Below, in pieces: positions 54,485-63,413 of a DNA stretch of 64,000 bases. Each line of letters starts with the position of its first letter. Positions within the stretch are counted from its first letter, which is position 1. The position numbers and the translations under genes were made by a program. The notes below the pieces were generated by a model. That model was not told the DNA's origin. It was given only the letters and a program-made list of their open reading frames with translations, and ran no database searches. Origin of the DNA: Lactiplantibacillus daoliensis (GTDB taxonomy: Bacteria; Bacillota; Bacilli; Lactobacillales; Lactobacillaceae); NCBI RefSeq assembly GCF_005405005.1, contig NZ_BJDH01000011.1, forward strand, positions 55,873 to 119,872, written 5' to 3'.

Positions 54485-57319
54485 CTAATGCCGTTTTCTC
54501 ACTAAAATAGGCCCTACGAATCCGAAAAGTAATAATCCTAATAATTTCCATATTGCTGGCGGCTGTTGTTCACTCGTCTGTGGCAATTGTCGTGGTAATA
54601 ACCGTTGTGCAACTTGAGGCTGCGTACCTTTTTTTAATAATACTGGTCCAGTTGACTTAGAATGGACGGTCATTGGACGACCCGTTGCTGATGGTAGCGT
54701 ACTTGCCACCGGCACATAATCAAAAACAAGCCTAGTCGGTTCCACGCCAAATTTACCGGCAAGTTCACGGGTAACCACCTGATAACCAGCAATTACCGGG
54801 GCCGTGACACGATAAGCTTGGCCAACCTCGCCAGTTAAATCAACAGCTGGGTGCAATTGTCGCTGAGAACCAGCTAACTGATAGTCAACCTTGATCGTGC
54901 TCTGTATTGGATGGTAGGAGACCGTCTCCGCCAAATCCGCGCTCAAAGCAGATACTGGAACGGCACTAATTCGAGCCAAGCTTGAACGATACGTTGCAAA
55001 CTCGGGAACAGTAATGGCAGTAAAAGTCGGCGTTTCCACGGCTTGCCAAGGCGAATATTGGGTTGCCCCTGACACTTGGTCAACCGTCGCTGTTCGTTGA
55101 AAAGTAATTTTCCGACTCAAACTCGGTGCAAGTTCACGACCACTTGCAGTCCGAAAACTAACTGTTTGTGTGATCACTCGAGTCAAGTTCATCCCAAGTG
55201 GCAACGACTCATTAGGCTGCCAAGTCACTTGACGATGTGCCAGTTGAACCGTGTAATTCCCGGTTAACTGCGGTGAAGCGAAGGGTGATGAAGTCGCTGG
55301 AAAATCACTAGTGACTAGCTGATAGCCGGCTGCCAAATACGTCTTGATTGGCGCTAACGTTGGGTTTACCGGTGTGCTTTGATAGTCACCCGTCAGCTTT
55401 TGTTGCTGTAAAATTTTTTGCGTAGTGGTATCCAAATAAGTCACCGTTCGTTGCACCGTCACTGGCACATATTGGTAAACCACTTTGCTAGCAGTCACTG
55501 GTAATGTCCCAGTTGTGGCTAAACTCCCAGAACCCAGTTGCTGATAACTGTAATTAGGAATGCTGATCGGCGCGCTTGTATAAGTGTCACCCACATTGCC
55601 GGTAATCGTCTTGGCCGGCGCAATCGCTTGACCAGTCGGATCAACATAGGAAACGGTCACCCCTCCAGCCGGAACCGGTAGTTTCGCAAAGGCAAAAGTC
55701 AAATACTGCGGATCTTGCGTATAACTACCAGTCGTCGGACTACTATCCGTTGGTAAGAAACGATATCCTGATAGTTGCGTTAATTTGGTAAAATCATATG
55801 CTGTGCCAATCGTCTTCCCAGGATTACTCGTAAACGGCTGGATCAGCTGATTAGTCGCCGAATCAAGATAACGAATGTAAACTTGTGGCGCCGTTTGCCA
55901 ATTGGCAACTTGATAAATCATACTGTCATATCTAAAAGTAATATTATTGGGATAATTAACCGTAATAAAATCGGCACGATTACCGTTAAAATGTGCAATC
56001 CCATTAAAACCGTACGTAAACCAGTTGGCGTTGGGAACGGCCTGATACGCAGTGGGAATCTCAAAACTGCCATCCGCTAATTTAGTTAGCGGTGTCTGGG
56101 TCGGTCCGGCGGAAGTTGGTGCAGCGCCATTCCAAGTCATTTCGTACTTAGAAGTCAGTGATTCCCCTTTTAAACCAGTAATCGGTGTCGGCTGAAACAC
56201 GGCCGGTTGACCAATTACCAGATTGACCGGTTCCGCCACGTTGAGTCGTTGACCAACGGCCACAATGTATGCCATTTTTGTAAACCCGCTTAGCGGTGAA
56301 AAGTCTGTCAACGACCCTTCATCAAAGTTAAACGACTTATAGGTATCATTATTATCAATTGCCGTCAGCCAAGGACTCAATTCGGCCAATTGCGCATTCG
56401 TTAAGCCATCAGCATTCGTTTGATAGTCCGTAATCCCAGGTGTGATCGACCCAACTAGCTGAATTTCATTGAGTTGGCTCGGATCAACTTTCAGAAGTGG
56501 TGCTAAATTGACCGCATTCATGTCATGCACCATAATCCCAATTTCAGAAAAATGAACTGGAATCAACGGCGTCAAATCAATGTTGGCACTTGGATATTGC
56601 GTCACTAATTGGACGAGCGCTTTCGCCGGCAAATATTGCAACGCTTGAATCCCCGCTAACGTGCCGTTGACCAATAAAATGTTACTATCAGTCCCAATGC
56701 TTACGATGGAACCTTTAAACTGGCGAATGTCTCCAATCGTTACTGGCCCAGTCACGCCCAAAGAAGATTGCACAGCCGCAGCAACCCCGGCATCGCCAAA
56801 CGTCACGACGGTTGAATCTGCAGGGACCGTACTGGTTGAACTTGCAACCGTCGAGCTTGCCGCAACGGCACTGCCTGGACTGGCAGAAGTTGGGACGCTA
56901 GTCGAACTTGTCGGAGTTGTCGTAGCCGCTGAAGTAACCGAACCACTCGCAACCGGGGCAACAGCACTGGTTGCCGGCGCTGATAGCGCACTAGTTGCTG
57001 ACATGGCCGAACTCGCTGAACTGGTTGTAGCCGACATTGCCGAACCAGTTGCACTTGTAACAATAGCTGCCGAGGTTGACGGAACAGCCACCGAACTGAC
57101 CGGCGCTACCGAAGTCACTGTGGAATCAGTTGTTGCGCTTGAAATACTTGTCGTAGTGGTTGTCGCAGCATTGGCTGTGATCGGTTGCGTTAGTAGCGTC
57201 ACCCCCAGACAACTCCCGCCAACCAGTGTCACCACGGCCACACACCATTTTTTACCAGACTTGTATAGCCGATAGTGAGTCTTAACTAAATTGGCTTGTT
57301 GTAATTGCTTTAAACGCAT
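54485..57319 (-). CDS. LPXTG surface protein, paralogue of the preceding one
   Basis: A 944-residue protein with the same plan: KxYKxGKxW-type signal HYRLYKSGKKWCVAVVTL, a shorter Ser/Thr/Ala stalk (residues 55-165), then VVTFGDAGVAAAVQSSLGV and an LRR-like region. MucBP-type units are VTVSYVDPTGQAI, RTVTYLDTTTQKILQ and IKVDYQLAGSQRQL. It ends in LPQTSEQQPPAIWKLLGL with RKRH. Alignable sequence runs through the whole length, so the pair arose by tandem duplication, with the stalk differing most. The start has GGAGGGG. A terminator lies only 24 bases upstream, leaving no room for a separate promoter, so expression needs read-through. Confidence 0.88.
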   Translation of the reverse strand: MRLKQLQQANLVKTHYRLYKSGKKWCVAVVTLVGGSCLGVTLLTQPITANAATTTTTSISSATTDSTVTSVAPVSSVAVPSTSAAIVTSATGSAMSATTSSASSAMSATSALSAPATSAVAPVASGSVTSAATTTPTSSTSVPTSASPGSAVAASSTVASSTSTVPADSTVVTFGDAGVAAAVQSSLGVTGPVTIGDIRQFKGSIVSIGTDSNILLVNGTLAGIQALQYLPAKALVQLVTQYPSANIDLTPLIPVHFSEIGIMVHDMNAVNLAPLLKVDPSQLNEIQLVGSITPGITDYQTNADGLTNAQLAELSPWLTAIDNNDTYKSFNFDEGSLTDFSPLSGFTKMAYIVAVGQRLNVAEPVNLVIGQPAVFQPTPITGLKGESLTSKYEMTWNGAAPTSAGPTQTPLTKLADGSFEIPTAYQAVPNANWFTYGFNGIAHFNGNRADFITVNYPNNITFRYDSMIYQVANWQTAPQVYIRYLDSATNQLIQPFTSNPGKTIGTAYDFTKLTQLSGYRFLPTDSSPTTGSYTQDPQYLTFAFAKLPVPAGGVTVSYVDPTGQAIAPAKTITGNVGDTYTSAPISIPNYSYQQLGSGSLATTGTLPVTASKVVYQYVPVTVQRTVTYLDTTTQKILQQQKLTGDYQSTPVNPTLAPIKTYLAAGYQLVTSDFPATSSPFASPQLTGNYTVQLAHRQVTWQPNESLPLGMNLTRVITQTVSFRTASGRELAPSLSRKITFQRTATVDQVSGATQYSPWQAVETPTFTAITVPEFATYRSSLARISAVPVSALSADLAETVSYHPIQSTIKVDYQLAGSQRQLHPAVDLTGEVGQAYRVTAPVIAGYQVVTRELAGKFGVEPTRLVFDYVPVASTLPSATGRPMTVHSKSTGPVLLKKGTQPQVAQRLLPRQLPQTSEQQPPAIWKLLGLLLFGFVGPILVRKRH

Positions 57320-57342
57320 CTTATTCCCCTCCTTTGTTTACC

Positions 57343-57388
57343 GAAAAAACACCGCCAAGCAGCTTCTAGTAGTTACTTGACGGCGACT
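57343..57388 (-). terminator. Terminator between surface-protein genes
   Basis: Minus-strand stem GCCGTCAAG/CTTGGCGGT followed by TTTTTT. It is directly upstream of the ribosome binding site of the 54485-57319 gene. Confidence 0.75.
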
Positions 57389-57406
57389 TTAATCAACTAA
57401 AACTTA

Positions 57407-59044
57407 TTAAAACCACCAGAATAAGCGCCAAAAGCTATGCCGCTGCGGCGTATAGTGATGGTGACTGACAGTACTGGTTGCCACATGATGCGTCGCCTGT
57501 TGTGATGCAAAGAAATGAACGATTGGCCGGAAAATCCAACTAATGATTTGCTGGAAAACTGTAATCACTCGCTGAATGAACCTGACAACTTTGACAATTG
57601 CTCGATGACTAACTACAGGCCTAGTTGTCGCGCTTCCAGCAGTAGAGGCCGCAGAAGTTGCCGTGGACGATGCAGCACTGGTACTCGTCGACGTCGCTGT
57701 ACTTGAACTACTGCTTGCTGTTGAAGCAGCTGCCGAAGTTGGCGCACTGCTTGATACAGTTGCAGCACTAGTGGCTGTACTTGTTGGTGTCGTTGAGACT
57801 GCGGTACTGGTTGCCGGCGCGCTGGTTACACTAATTGGTGTCGTTACTGTCGAAGTCGCTGAACTAGCCGTACTTGCAGCACTGGTCGAAGCGGTTGAGG
57901 TTGCCGACGTGCTTGTTGACGCCGTTGATGATGCCGCGCTCGAAGTTGCAGCGCTTGCTGGTGCCGTTGAAGCTGCCGTGCTTGTTGATGCAGTGCTCGA
58001 AGGCGCCGTACTTGTTGGCGTCGTTGAAGTTGCCACACTCGTTGTTGAAGTGCTTGAGGTTGCAGCGCTTGCTGGTGCTGTTGAGCTACTTGAAGAAGTA
58101 CTTGTTGGTGCAGTGCTTGAAGGCGCAGCACTTGCCGGTGCCGTTGAAGCTGTCGTGCTTGTTGATGCAGTACTCGAAGGTGCAGTGCTTGCCGTTGAAG
58201 CTGTTGTGCTTGTTGATGCAGTACTCGAAGGTGCCGTACTTAGTGGTGCTGTTGAGGCTACTGCACTCGTTGGTGAAGTCGTTGCGCTCTTAGCTGGTGC
58301 TGTCGAAGTTGCTGCACTCGTTGGTGAAGTACTTGTAGGCGCCGCACTTGCTGGTGCCGTACTTGTCAATGCAGTGCTCGTAGGTGCCGTACTTGCTGGC
58401 GCTGTTGACGTTGCTGTGCTTGTTGGTGAAGTACTTGAAGGCGCCGCACTTGCTGGTGCTGTCGACGACGCCACACTGGTCGGTGAAGTGCTTGAAGGTG
58501 ATGCACTCTTAGCCGATGCAGTCGATGCTGGTGCTGTAGAAGCTACCGCACTCGTTGGCACCGTTGATGCCGCCACACTTGTCGATGAAGTGCTTGAAGT
58601 TGCAGCACTTACTGGTGCTGTTGAAGTTGCCGCACTCGTTGTTGAAGTACTTGTAGGTGTCGTACTTGCTGGTACTGTTGAGGTCGCCGTACTTACTGGT
58701 GACGTTGAGGTCGCTGCACTTGAAACCGGTGCTGTGCTCGTTGCACTCGTTGTTATCGCTGAAGTTGCCGTGCTGGTGGCTGTTGCTGGGGCCGCACTCG
58801 TGATGTCAGCCGTACTCGTCACAATTGTCCCAGCGCTCGAAGGTAGAATCGACGCCGTGGACACGATTGGCGCTGGCGTTGTTGCTGGTGACGTATCCGC
58901 GTCCGCCGGTTTCGCTAAACTTGCACTACCAATTAAGAGTCCCCCACAAGCGATCACTAGTGATAATAGCCACCGTTTACCACCTTTATATAACTTATAA
59001 TGTGTCTGAGCATCTTTAGCTTTCTGAAGTTGCTTTAATCGCAT
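57407..59044 (-). CDS. Ser/Thr/Ala-repeat surface protein with KxYKxGKxW signal and no LPXTG
   Basis: About 545 residues. Signal THYKLYKGGKRWLLSLVIAC is followed by a stalk of about 400 residues made of STAPASAAPSSTSPTS-like repeats. The C-terminal 75 residues are different: IVKVVRFIQRVITVFQQIIS (amphipathic helix), IFRPIVHFFAS, a His-rich stretch and the end SFWRLFWWF. There is no sortase motif and no simple membrane anchor, so the basic and aromatic tail may attach it to the wall or membrane, or the protein may be released. ATG 59044 has GAGGAG at ten bases; TTG 59050 is the alternative. Its signal and repeats relate it to the two following genes. Confidence 0.82.
   Translation of the reverse strand: MRLKQLQKAKDAQTHYKLYKGGKRWLLSLVIACGGLLIGSASLAKPADADTSPATTPAPIVSTASILPSSAGTIVTSTADITSAAPATATSTATSAITTSATSTAPVSSAATSTSPVSTATSTVPASTTPTSTSTTSAATSTAPVSAATSSTSSTSVAASTVPTSAVASTAPASTASAKSASPSSTSPTSVASSTAPASAAPSSTSPTSTATSTAPASTAPTSTALTSTAPASAAPTSTSPTSAATSTAPAKSATTSPTSAVASTAPLSTAPSSTASTSTTASTASTAPSSTASTSTTASTAPASAAPSSTAPTSTSSSSSTAPASAATSSTSTTSVATSTTPTSTAPSSTASTSTAASTAPASAATSSAASSTASTSTSATSTASTSAASTASSATSTVTTPISVTSAPATSTAVSTTPTSTATSAATVSSSAPTSAAASTASSSSSTATSTSTSAASSTATSAASTAGSATTRPVVSHRAIVKVVRFIQRVITVFQQIISWIFRPIVHFFASQQATHHVATSTVSHHHYTPQRHSFWRLFWWF
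57690..58800 (-). repeat. Coding repeat region of the 57407-59044 gene
   Basis: More than twenty degenerate units of about 36-48 bases encode Ser/Thr/Ala/Pro peptides. The plus strand repeats phrases such as GTACTTGTTGGTGCC and GTTGAAGTTGCAGC. The repeat bias also opens long antisense frames, which I do not regard as genes. Confidence 0.8.
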
Positions 59045-59584
59045 ACGCAATCTGCTCCTCTCTTAAAACCTGCAATCTGAAATTGCACTTTAGGTTTAAC
59101 ACGAGAACTTTGACGCAACAATTGACTTTCTCGACACCAACAACTATTTATTGAATTTGTACCTGGACAGTGTTAGTAAGCTTTCCTTAATATTCTGACC
59201 TTGTAATCAGTATTTTTATGACACAATGCGGCAAGATCGATTGTCACTTAGATAGGCAATTTCTTCATCCATTACAAAATTAATCAATACGTTTTATCGA
59301 GATGAAAATAGCAACGCTTATGTTTATATTTCTGAACAGTCCAATAATTTCGTTAATTATGATACTTTTTAATTCAGTCGCTCAAACTGATTTGATAAGT
59401 TTAACAATCAAACCGTTTTCAATATGCCATCATTAATTTTCAAAAACACTATAAGAATTCTTGCCGACAATTGCATTTATTATTATACTAATAAACGTAG
59501 TAGTGATAGATTGTAATCGGTATTTATTAATAATAACTATCGTTTATGTACTGTGGGGGTCAAGGAGTCGCTTCAACTTGGGGA
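59045..59584. other. Long AT-rich upstream region of the Ser/Thr/Ala-repeat gene
   Basis: About 540 bases, clearly AT-richer than the neighbours, with no supported gene. A plus-strand TTGACT-17-TATTTA pair (59122-59150) faces away from the gene and has no coding target. A long leader or regulatory region is likely; such AT-rich blocks are frequent near surface-protein genes in this group. Confidence 0.35.
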
Positions 59585-59585
59585 A

Positions 59586-59630
59586 AACAAAAAATGAGAT
59601 TGGTCAATTAAGGCCAATCTCATTTTTTGT
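59586..59630. terminator. Terminator of the anchor-A-domain surface gene
   Basis: Perfect stem AACAAAAAATGAGATTGG/CCAATCTCATTTTTTGTT with a ten-base loop, directly after the gene on the minus strand. Confidence 0.9.
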
Positions 59631-59634
59631 TCAA

Positions 59635-61656
59635 TTAATTTTGATGCTTCCGTCGCCGACTTTCAACGCCGCTGAACGCTAACACACTAGCCAACACTAA
59701 CCCTAAGAACATGGCGGGATTCGTTGAACGTTCACCTGTCTGTGGTAAACTTTCACCTTTAGCGACTTTCAAGGCAGCTTCAACACGTGCTTTGAGGGCT
59801 TCTAGTTGTTTAACCACAGCCGTGTCGCCACTGGCCTGAGCCGTTTCAATCTCGCGGTCGATTTCAGTCAATAAGGTCTGATCCTCACCGATTTGTTCAC
59901 CGACTGGGTCATCCAAAGTTTCTTCAAATTCTTCTTCTAGTTCTTCCTCCTCCTGAATCTCTTCCTCAATGGTTGGCATTTCAACGCCGATACCAGGTGT
60001 TCCAGGCTTTTCATACTCGAAGTCTGGCATTTCAACATCGATGCTAGGTGCCACGGGTTTTTCGTATTCATAATTTGGTAACTCCACATCAATTCCAGGC
60101 TTCCCAGGGGTGTCAATTCCAGGAAAATCAACATCGATACTTGGATGAACCGGTTTGTCGAAATCATCGGGATCTTTTTCATTATCTACATTGTCTTGCA
60201 AATCCCAGCGATGGGTTTCCCCTCTAACATTCACTTTATCAGCAATAATATTACCATCCAGGTTTTGATTAGCAGTCACTTCTGCAGCTGGCGCTAAGAC
60301 ACTACCTTGGAACACGGCATTAAAATCAACCTTGCCAGTTACTAATTTATCCGCAGCGGTTGAATCGTAGAAGTTCCAAAGCAGATGGTTATCACCAAAG
60401 TATTCCGTTTCATGACTGTTCCGATCTGAACCATCATCATAAATAATTTTAATTGGTGAGTTAACACTATAATCAGTCGCGCCTTCAGTATCAACGTTGA
60501 TAATAACCGTATTGCCATCTTTGTCCGTGGATAAGCCTTTAATGGTCAGTGGCGTATTGCCAGCCAGCACATCCGCGCTCAAATTAATAACGATTTTGCC
60601 ATCTTTATCTGGCTGCAGATCGCTCACATCAATCACACGATTATTCATATCAGGAAAGTCACTCGCAGTATAATTGGCAACGGGTGTTTTTTCGCTCAAA
60701 GCGGCATTTAACTGTTCCAACAAAGCAAATTCTTTGTCAAAATCAATATAAACATTGCCATTCTTATCCTGATAGACTTCCTCAGCTAATAAATGGTCAA
60801 TATCAGTGCCATTAATTTTTGGCCGGTTAGGATTGCTGACATCAATTTCAACATTCTCACCAAAAATAACTTTATTGACCCGCGTATCCCCAGCAGAAAC
60901 AAATGAGCTGCCAGCAATATTCGTGACATTTTGAATATAGGAAATATCTTTATCCAACAATTCTTCAATAATATTGGTCCCAAAATTGACATTCCCAATC
61001 AGATTCCCGACAGCAACGTTCCCGTTGGTATGTGTACCGAGATCAGCCTCACGGGCAAAAATATGAAATTGTGATGAAATGCCGAGTAGGTTATGTAAAT
61101 CTGGGTAATCATCCTCAACCGTGCCGCCATCTTTAACCGCACTGTTGGCTGTTGGCGTCGTACTCTTTAACGACGCTGACACTGGTGCGACTGGTGACTT
61201 AACAGTGTCACTTGATTGGTCAGCTGGCTGTTCAACTTTTCCTGAATCAGGTTGATCATCTGACTCCGATACTGGTACGACCGGTTGCTGAACTTTTTGA
61301 TCATCAGTTGCTGGTGTTGCAGGCTGGGTGGCCTTTTGCACGTCTGCCGGTTTGACCGGATCACTAGGCTTTACGCCACTTTGGTCAGTTTGTGACCCCT
61401 TTTCTGAGCCTGTAGCTGATTGATCGTCGCTCGTATCAGTTCCTGACTTCAACGGCGCTTGTTGGCTGGTTAAATCATCACTAGTCGAGCTAGCTTGGCC
61501 GGTAACTGTATTATTACCAGCTACCGACCCATTACCTGCGTCGGTATCCGCATTGGCAATCACCGTTGAACTCCCCAATGTTAATAAAATTGCGCAGGCA
61601 AAAGCCCAACGACGCCCAATCTTGTACATCTTAAAATTCGTCCGTTTACGCTCCAT
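59635..61656 (-). CDS. Choice-of-anchor-A / collagen-binding-domain LPXTG surface protein
   Basis: About 673 residues. The signal NFKMYKIGRRWAFACAILL is a KxYKxGKxW variant. Residues 40-170 are an Asp/Ser/Gln-rich linker. The main domain (about 180-510) begins LHNLLGISSQFHIFAREADL and continues HTNGNVAVGNLIGNVNFG and ILAP-like FQGSVLAPAAEVTAN, which I recognise as the choice-of-anchor-A (collagen-binding-like) domain. Four short repeats near PSIDVEMPDFEYEKPG and an acidic EEEIQEEEELEEEFEE helix follow, then LPQTGE with helix and RRRKHQN. It probably binds host or plant matrix. I start at ATG 61656 after GGTGGGG. It has its own terminator. Confidence 0.87.
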   Translation of the reverse strand: MERKRTNFKMYKIGRRWAFACAILLTLGSSTVIANADTDAGNGSVAGNNTVTGQASSTSDDLTSQQAPLKSGTDTSDDQSATGSEKGSQTDQSGVKPSDPVKPADVQKATQPATPATDDQKVQQPVVPVSESDDQPDSGKVEQPADQSSDTVKSPVAPVSASLKSTTPTANSAVKDGGTVEDDYPDLHNLLGISSQFHIFAREADLGTHTNGNVAVGNLIGNVNFGTNIIEELLDKDISYIQNVTNIAGSSFVSAGDTRVNKVIFGENVEIDVSNPNRPKINGTDIDHLLAEEVYQDKNGNVYIDFDKEFALLEQLNAALSEKTPVANYTASDFPDMNNRVIDVSDLQPDKDGKIVINLSADVLAGNTPLTIKGLSTDKDGNTVIINVDTEGATDYSVNSPIKIIYDDGSDRNSHETEYFGDNHLLWNFYDSTAADKLVTGKVDFNAVFQGSVLAPAAEVTANQNLDGNIIADKVNVRGETHRWDLQDNVDNEKDPDDFDKPVHPSIDVDFPGIDTPGKPGIDVELPNYEYEKPVAPSIDVEMPDFEYEKPGTPGIGVEMPTIEEEIQEEEELEEEFEETLDDPVGEQIGEDQTLLTEIDREIETAQASGDTAVVKQLEALKARVEAALKVAKGESLPQTGERSTNPAMFLGLVLASVLAFSGVESRRRKHQN

Positions 61657-62010
61657 GATATCCCCACCTAAAATTTTCATTTAAATCTTCAATTTTCCTT
61701 GAATTCAATTCTATTTTCACGCTTTTCAAAGAAACAATCAACACTCCTAAACGATTTTATTTATATGAAATTATAAATTATACTATCTTGACAAACGTTA
61801 TTGGCACAACGGTTTATCCCTTTTATTAGCTAGATAATTTGGATGCAATTTGTGTAAAAAATTCGTTGTTTAATCATAAAAGTCATTTTCATTTTAACTG
61901 TATTTCATGACATAACAAAAAGCCGATGGTCGCGTCCATCGGCTTTTGTCTATTCTAGCGTTCGTACAACTTGACCATTTTCTGACTTCAGTTGAAAGGC
62001 TGTTATCAAA
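61657..62010. other. AT-rich intergenic region with a second terminator
   Basis: Upstream region of the anchor-A surface gene. It contains a TATAAT box near 61780 on the minus strand without a matching -35. It also holds the terminator at 61915-61951. No gene is seen. Confidence 0.35.
61915..61951. terminator. Bidirectional terminator
   Basis: Perfect stem AAAAGCCGATGG/CCATCGGCTTTT with loop TCGCGT and T-runs on both strands. It is the second of two terminators after rsgA. Confidence 0.88.
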
Positions 62011-62044
62011 CAAAAGCCCCTCGAAAACTGATTTCCGAAGGGCA
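62011..62044 (-). terminator. Terminator directly after rsgA
   Basis: Minus-strand stem GCCCTTCG/CGAGGGGC with a loop of about 11 bases, followed by TTTTGTTTG. All eight pairs form (one T-G). Confidence 0.75.
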
Positions 62045-62068
62045 ACGCTACAGCTGATTAAGTTGAAA

Positions 62069-63136
62069 TTAACGACGTCGATTCTTTGCTTTGGCCTGAC
62101 GGACCACATGTTTCATGGCATTTTTGCTGCCAAATAATCGATTGACCTTTTCCTGTTCACGTTCCCGTGAGTTCAACCCATCATAGGTCAGCTCCCGCTG
62201 AAGTTTTTGATAACTCGCTAGCCGGTCAGCCGTTAATTGACCCGTTTGAAGTGCCGCTTGCACCGCGCAGCCTGGTTCGGTTGTATGCGTGCAATTTCTA
62301 AATTTACACTCGGTCGCCAGTGCCGCAATGTCCGCAAACGTGCGGTCCAAATCGCCCGTATAGAGTTGCAATTCACGCATTCCCGGTGTATCAATCACAA
62401 TTCCACCTTGTGGTAACAATAATAACTGACGCGCGGTCGTCGCATGCCGGCCTTTATCGTCATCAGCGCGAATGGTCTTAGTTGCGAGGACATCAGTGCC
62501 GATTAAGCAATTGATCAGCGTTGATTTACCAACCCCCGATGACCCAATAAACGCGACCGTTTTGCCAGTAGTGACGTAATCCGCAATTTCATCGTAACCG
62601 ACACCAGTTTTAGCAGAGCAAGTTACAACATCGACGCCGAGACTGACATCAGCTAGTGACGCTAATTTTTCCGGTAAGTCCGCACACAGATCAGCTTTGG
62701 TCAAGACAATAACCGGCGTGGCTTGACTATCCCAAGCCATCGTCAAATAGCGCTCGATCCGTCGAACGTTGAAATCTGCGTTCAACGACATACAGATGAA
62801 AATCGTGTCGATATTGGCAGCAATCAGCTGACCATCACTGCGATTACCCACGCCTTCGCGGGCAAGAATACTTTGTCGCGGTAAAACCTGCTGAATCACA
62901 GCACTGGTCGTGGTGAGGTCCACCATGACCCAGTCACCAACCGTCGGAAAATCAGTTACATCCGCCTTTTCATAGGCAAACTTGCCAGAAACGGTCGCCG
63001 AACGCTCACCAGTTTCAGTCATAATTTGATACAAGTTGCGGTGTTGGGCGGTAACACGTGCCAGTTGTCCTTGGTTAGCAGTTGCAGCCTGTTTAAAGTT
63101 GGGTGTTAACCCATAATTATCTAAATTAATTGTCAA
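62069..63136 (-). CDS. rsgA: Ribosome small-subunit-dependent GTPase RsgA
   Basis: About 355 residues with the circularly permuted GTPase order of RsgA/YjeQ. An OB-fold domain (residues 20-90) comes first. The G4 motif VIVLTKADL, the G1 motif FIGSSGVGKSTLINCL and the G3 motif IVIDTPGMREL follow. The C-terminal zinc domain has CKFRNCTHTTEPGCAVQAA. RsgA acts in late maturation of the 30S subunit. I start at TTG 63136, ten bases after AAAGGA; the 21-codon upstream frame (MLCAFFVHWLL...) crosses a terminator hairpin and is unlikely. It is longer than B. subtilis RsgA, closer to the E. coli size. A perfect TTGACA box and a structured leader lie upstream. Confidence 0.92.
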   Translation of the reverse strand: MTINLDNYGLTPNFKQAATANQGQLARVTAQHRNLYQIMTETGERSATVSGKFAYEKADVTDFPTVGDWVMVDLTTTSAVIQQVLPRQSILAREGVGNRSDGQLIAANIDTIFICMSLNADFNVRRIERYLTMAWDSQATPVIVLTKADLCADLPEKLASLADVSLGVDVVTCSAKTGVGYDEIADYVTTGKTVAFIGSSGVGKSTLINCLIGTDVLATKTIRADDDKGRHATTARQLLLLPQGGIVIDTPGMRELQLYTGDLDRTFADIAALATECKFRNCTHTTEPGCAVQAALQTGQLTADRLASYQKLQRELTYDGLNSREREQEKVNRLFGSKNAMKHVVRQAKAKNRRR

Positions 63137-63182
63137 TTTTATTAAATCCTTTCGTGAGTCGACTAGTAACAGCCAGTGAACG

Positions 63183-63213
63183 AAAAAAGCGCACAGCAAC
63201 TCGGCTGTACGCT
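63183..63213 (-). terminator. Intrinsic terminator inside the rsgA leader (possible attenuator)
   Basis: Minus-strand stem AGCGTACAGC/GCTGTGCGCT followed by six T, about 47 bases before the rsgA start and about 145 bases after the predicted transcription start. An upstream hairpin ACTAGGAC/GTCTTAGT adjoins it. Confidence 0.65.
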
Positions 63214-63363
63214 AAACGAACTAAGACCATCGTCCTAGTCGCACGTTCAACCAGCATTTGGAGACATCAAATAAAGCTGAGTTTTTTCAGCAATTTTCAG
63301 GTCTAAAATGTGATGGTTATTGAACGGCCGACATAGGCGACTCCTCTGAAATTTAATACTTAA

Positions 63364-63392
63364 AAGTTAACATTTGCTAGTTGGACTGTCAA
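63364..63392 (-). promoter_or_regulatory. Promoter of rsgA leader
   Basis: Minus-strand TTGACA (63387-63392), a 17-base spacer, and TAACTT (63364-63369). The -35 is perfect and the -10 weaker. Transcription would begin near 63357, giving a leader of about 220 bases. Confidence 0.6.
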
Positions 63393-63413
63393 GGGCAACG
63401 TAGCGATTCACAC

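Noticed and set aside
53440..58800. Regularly spaced repeats considered as a CRISPR array
   Set aside because: Units are degenerate, contiguous and in frame with a Ser/Thr-rich protein; there are no unique spacers and no cas genes.
57663..59000. 445-codon plus-strand open frame rich in Ala, Val and Leu
   Set aside because: It is the antisense of the Ser/Thr/Ala repeat gene; the repeat codon bias keeps it open. No ribosome binding site, and a composition unlike a real membrane protein.
59122..59150. Plus-strand TTGACT-17-TATTTA promoter-like pair
   Set aside because: Lies in very AT-rich DNA where such matches are common and no plus-strand gene follows; mentioned only as part of the intergenic region.
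59461..59682. 73-codon plus-strand frame with a hydrophobic start
   Set aside because: Runs through a strong terminator and into the antisense of the surface gene; no ribosome binding site.
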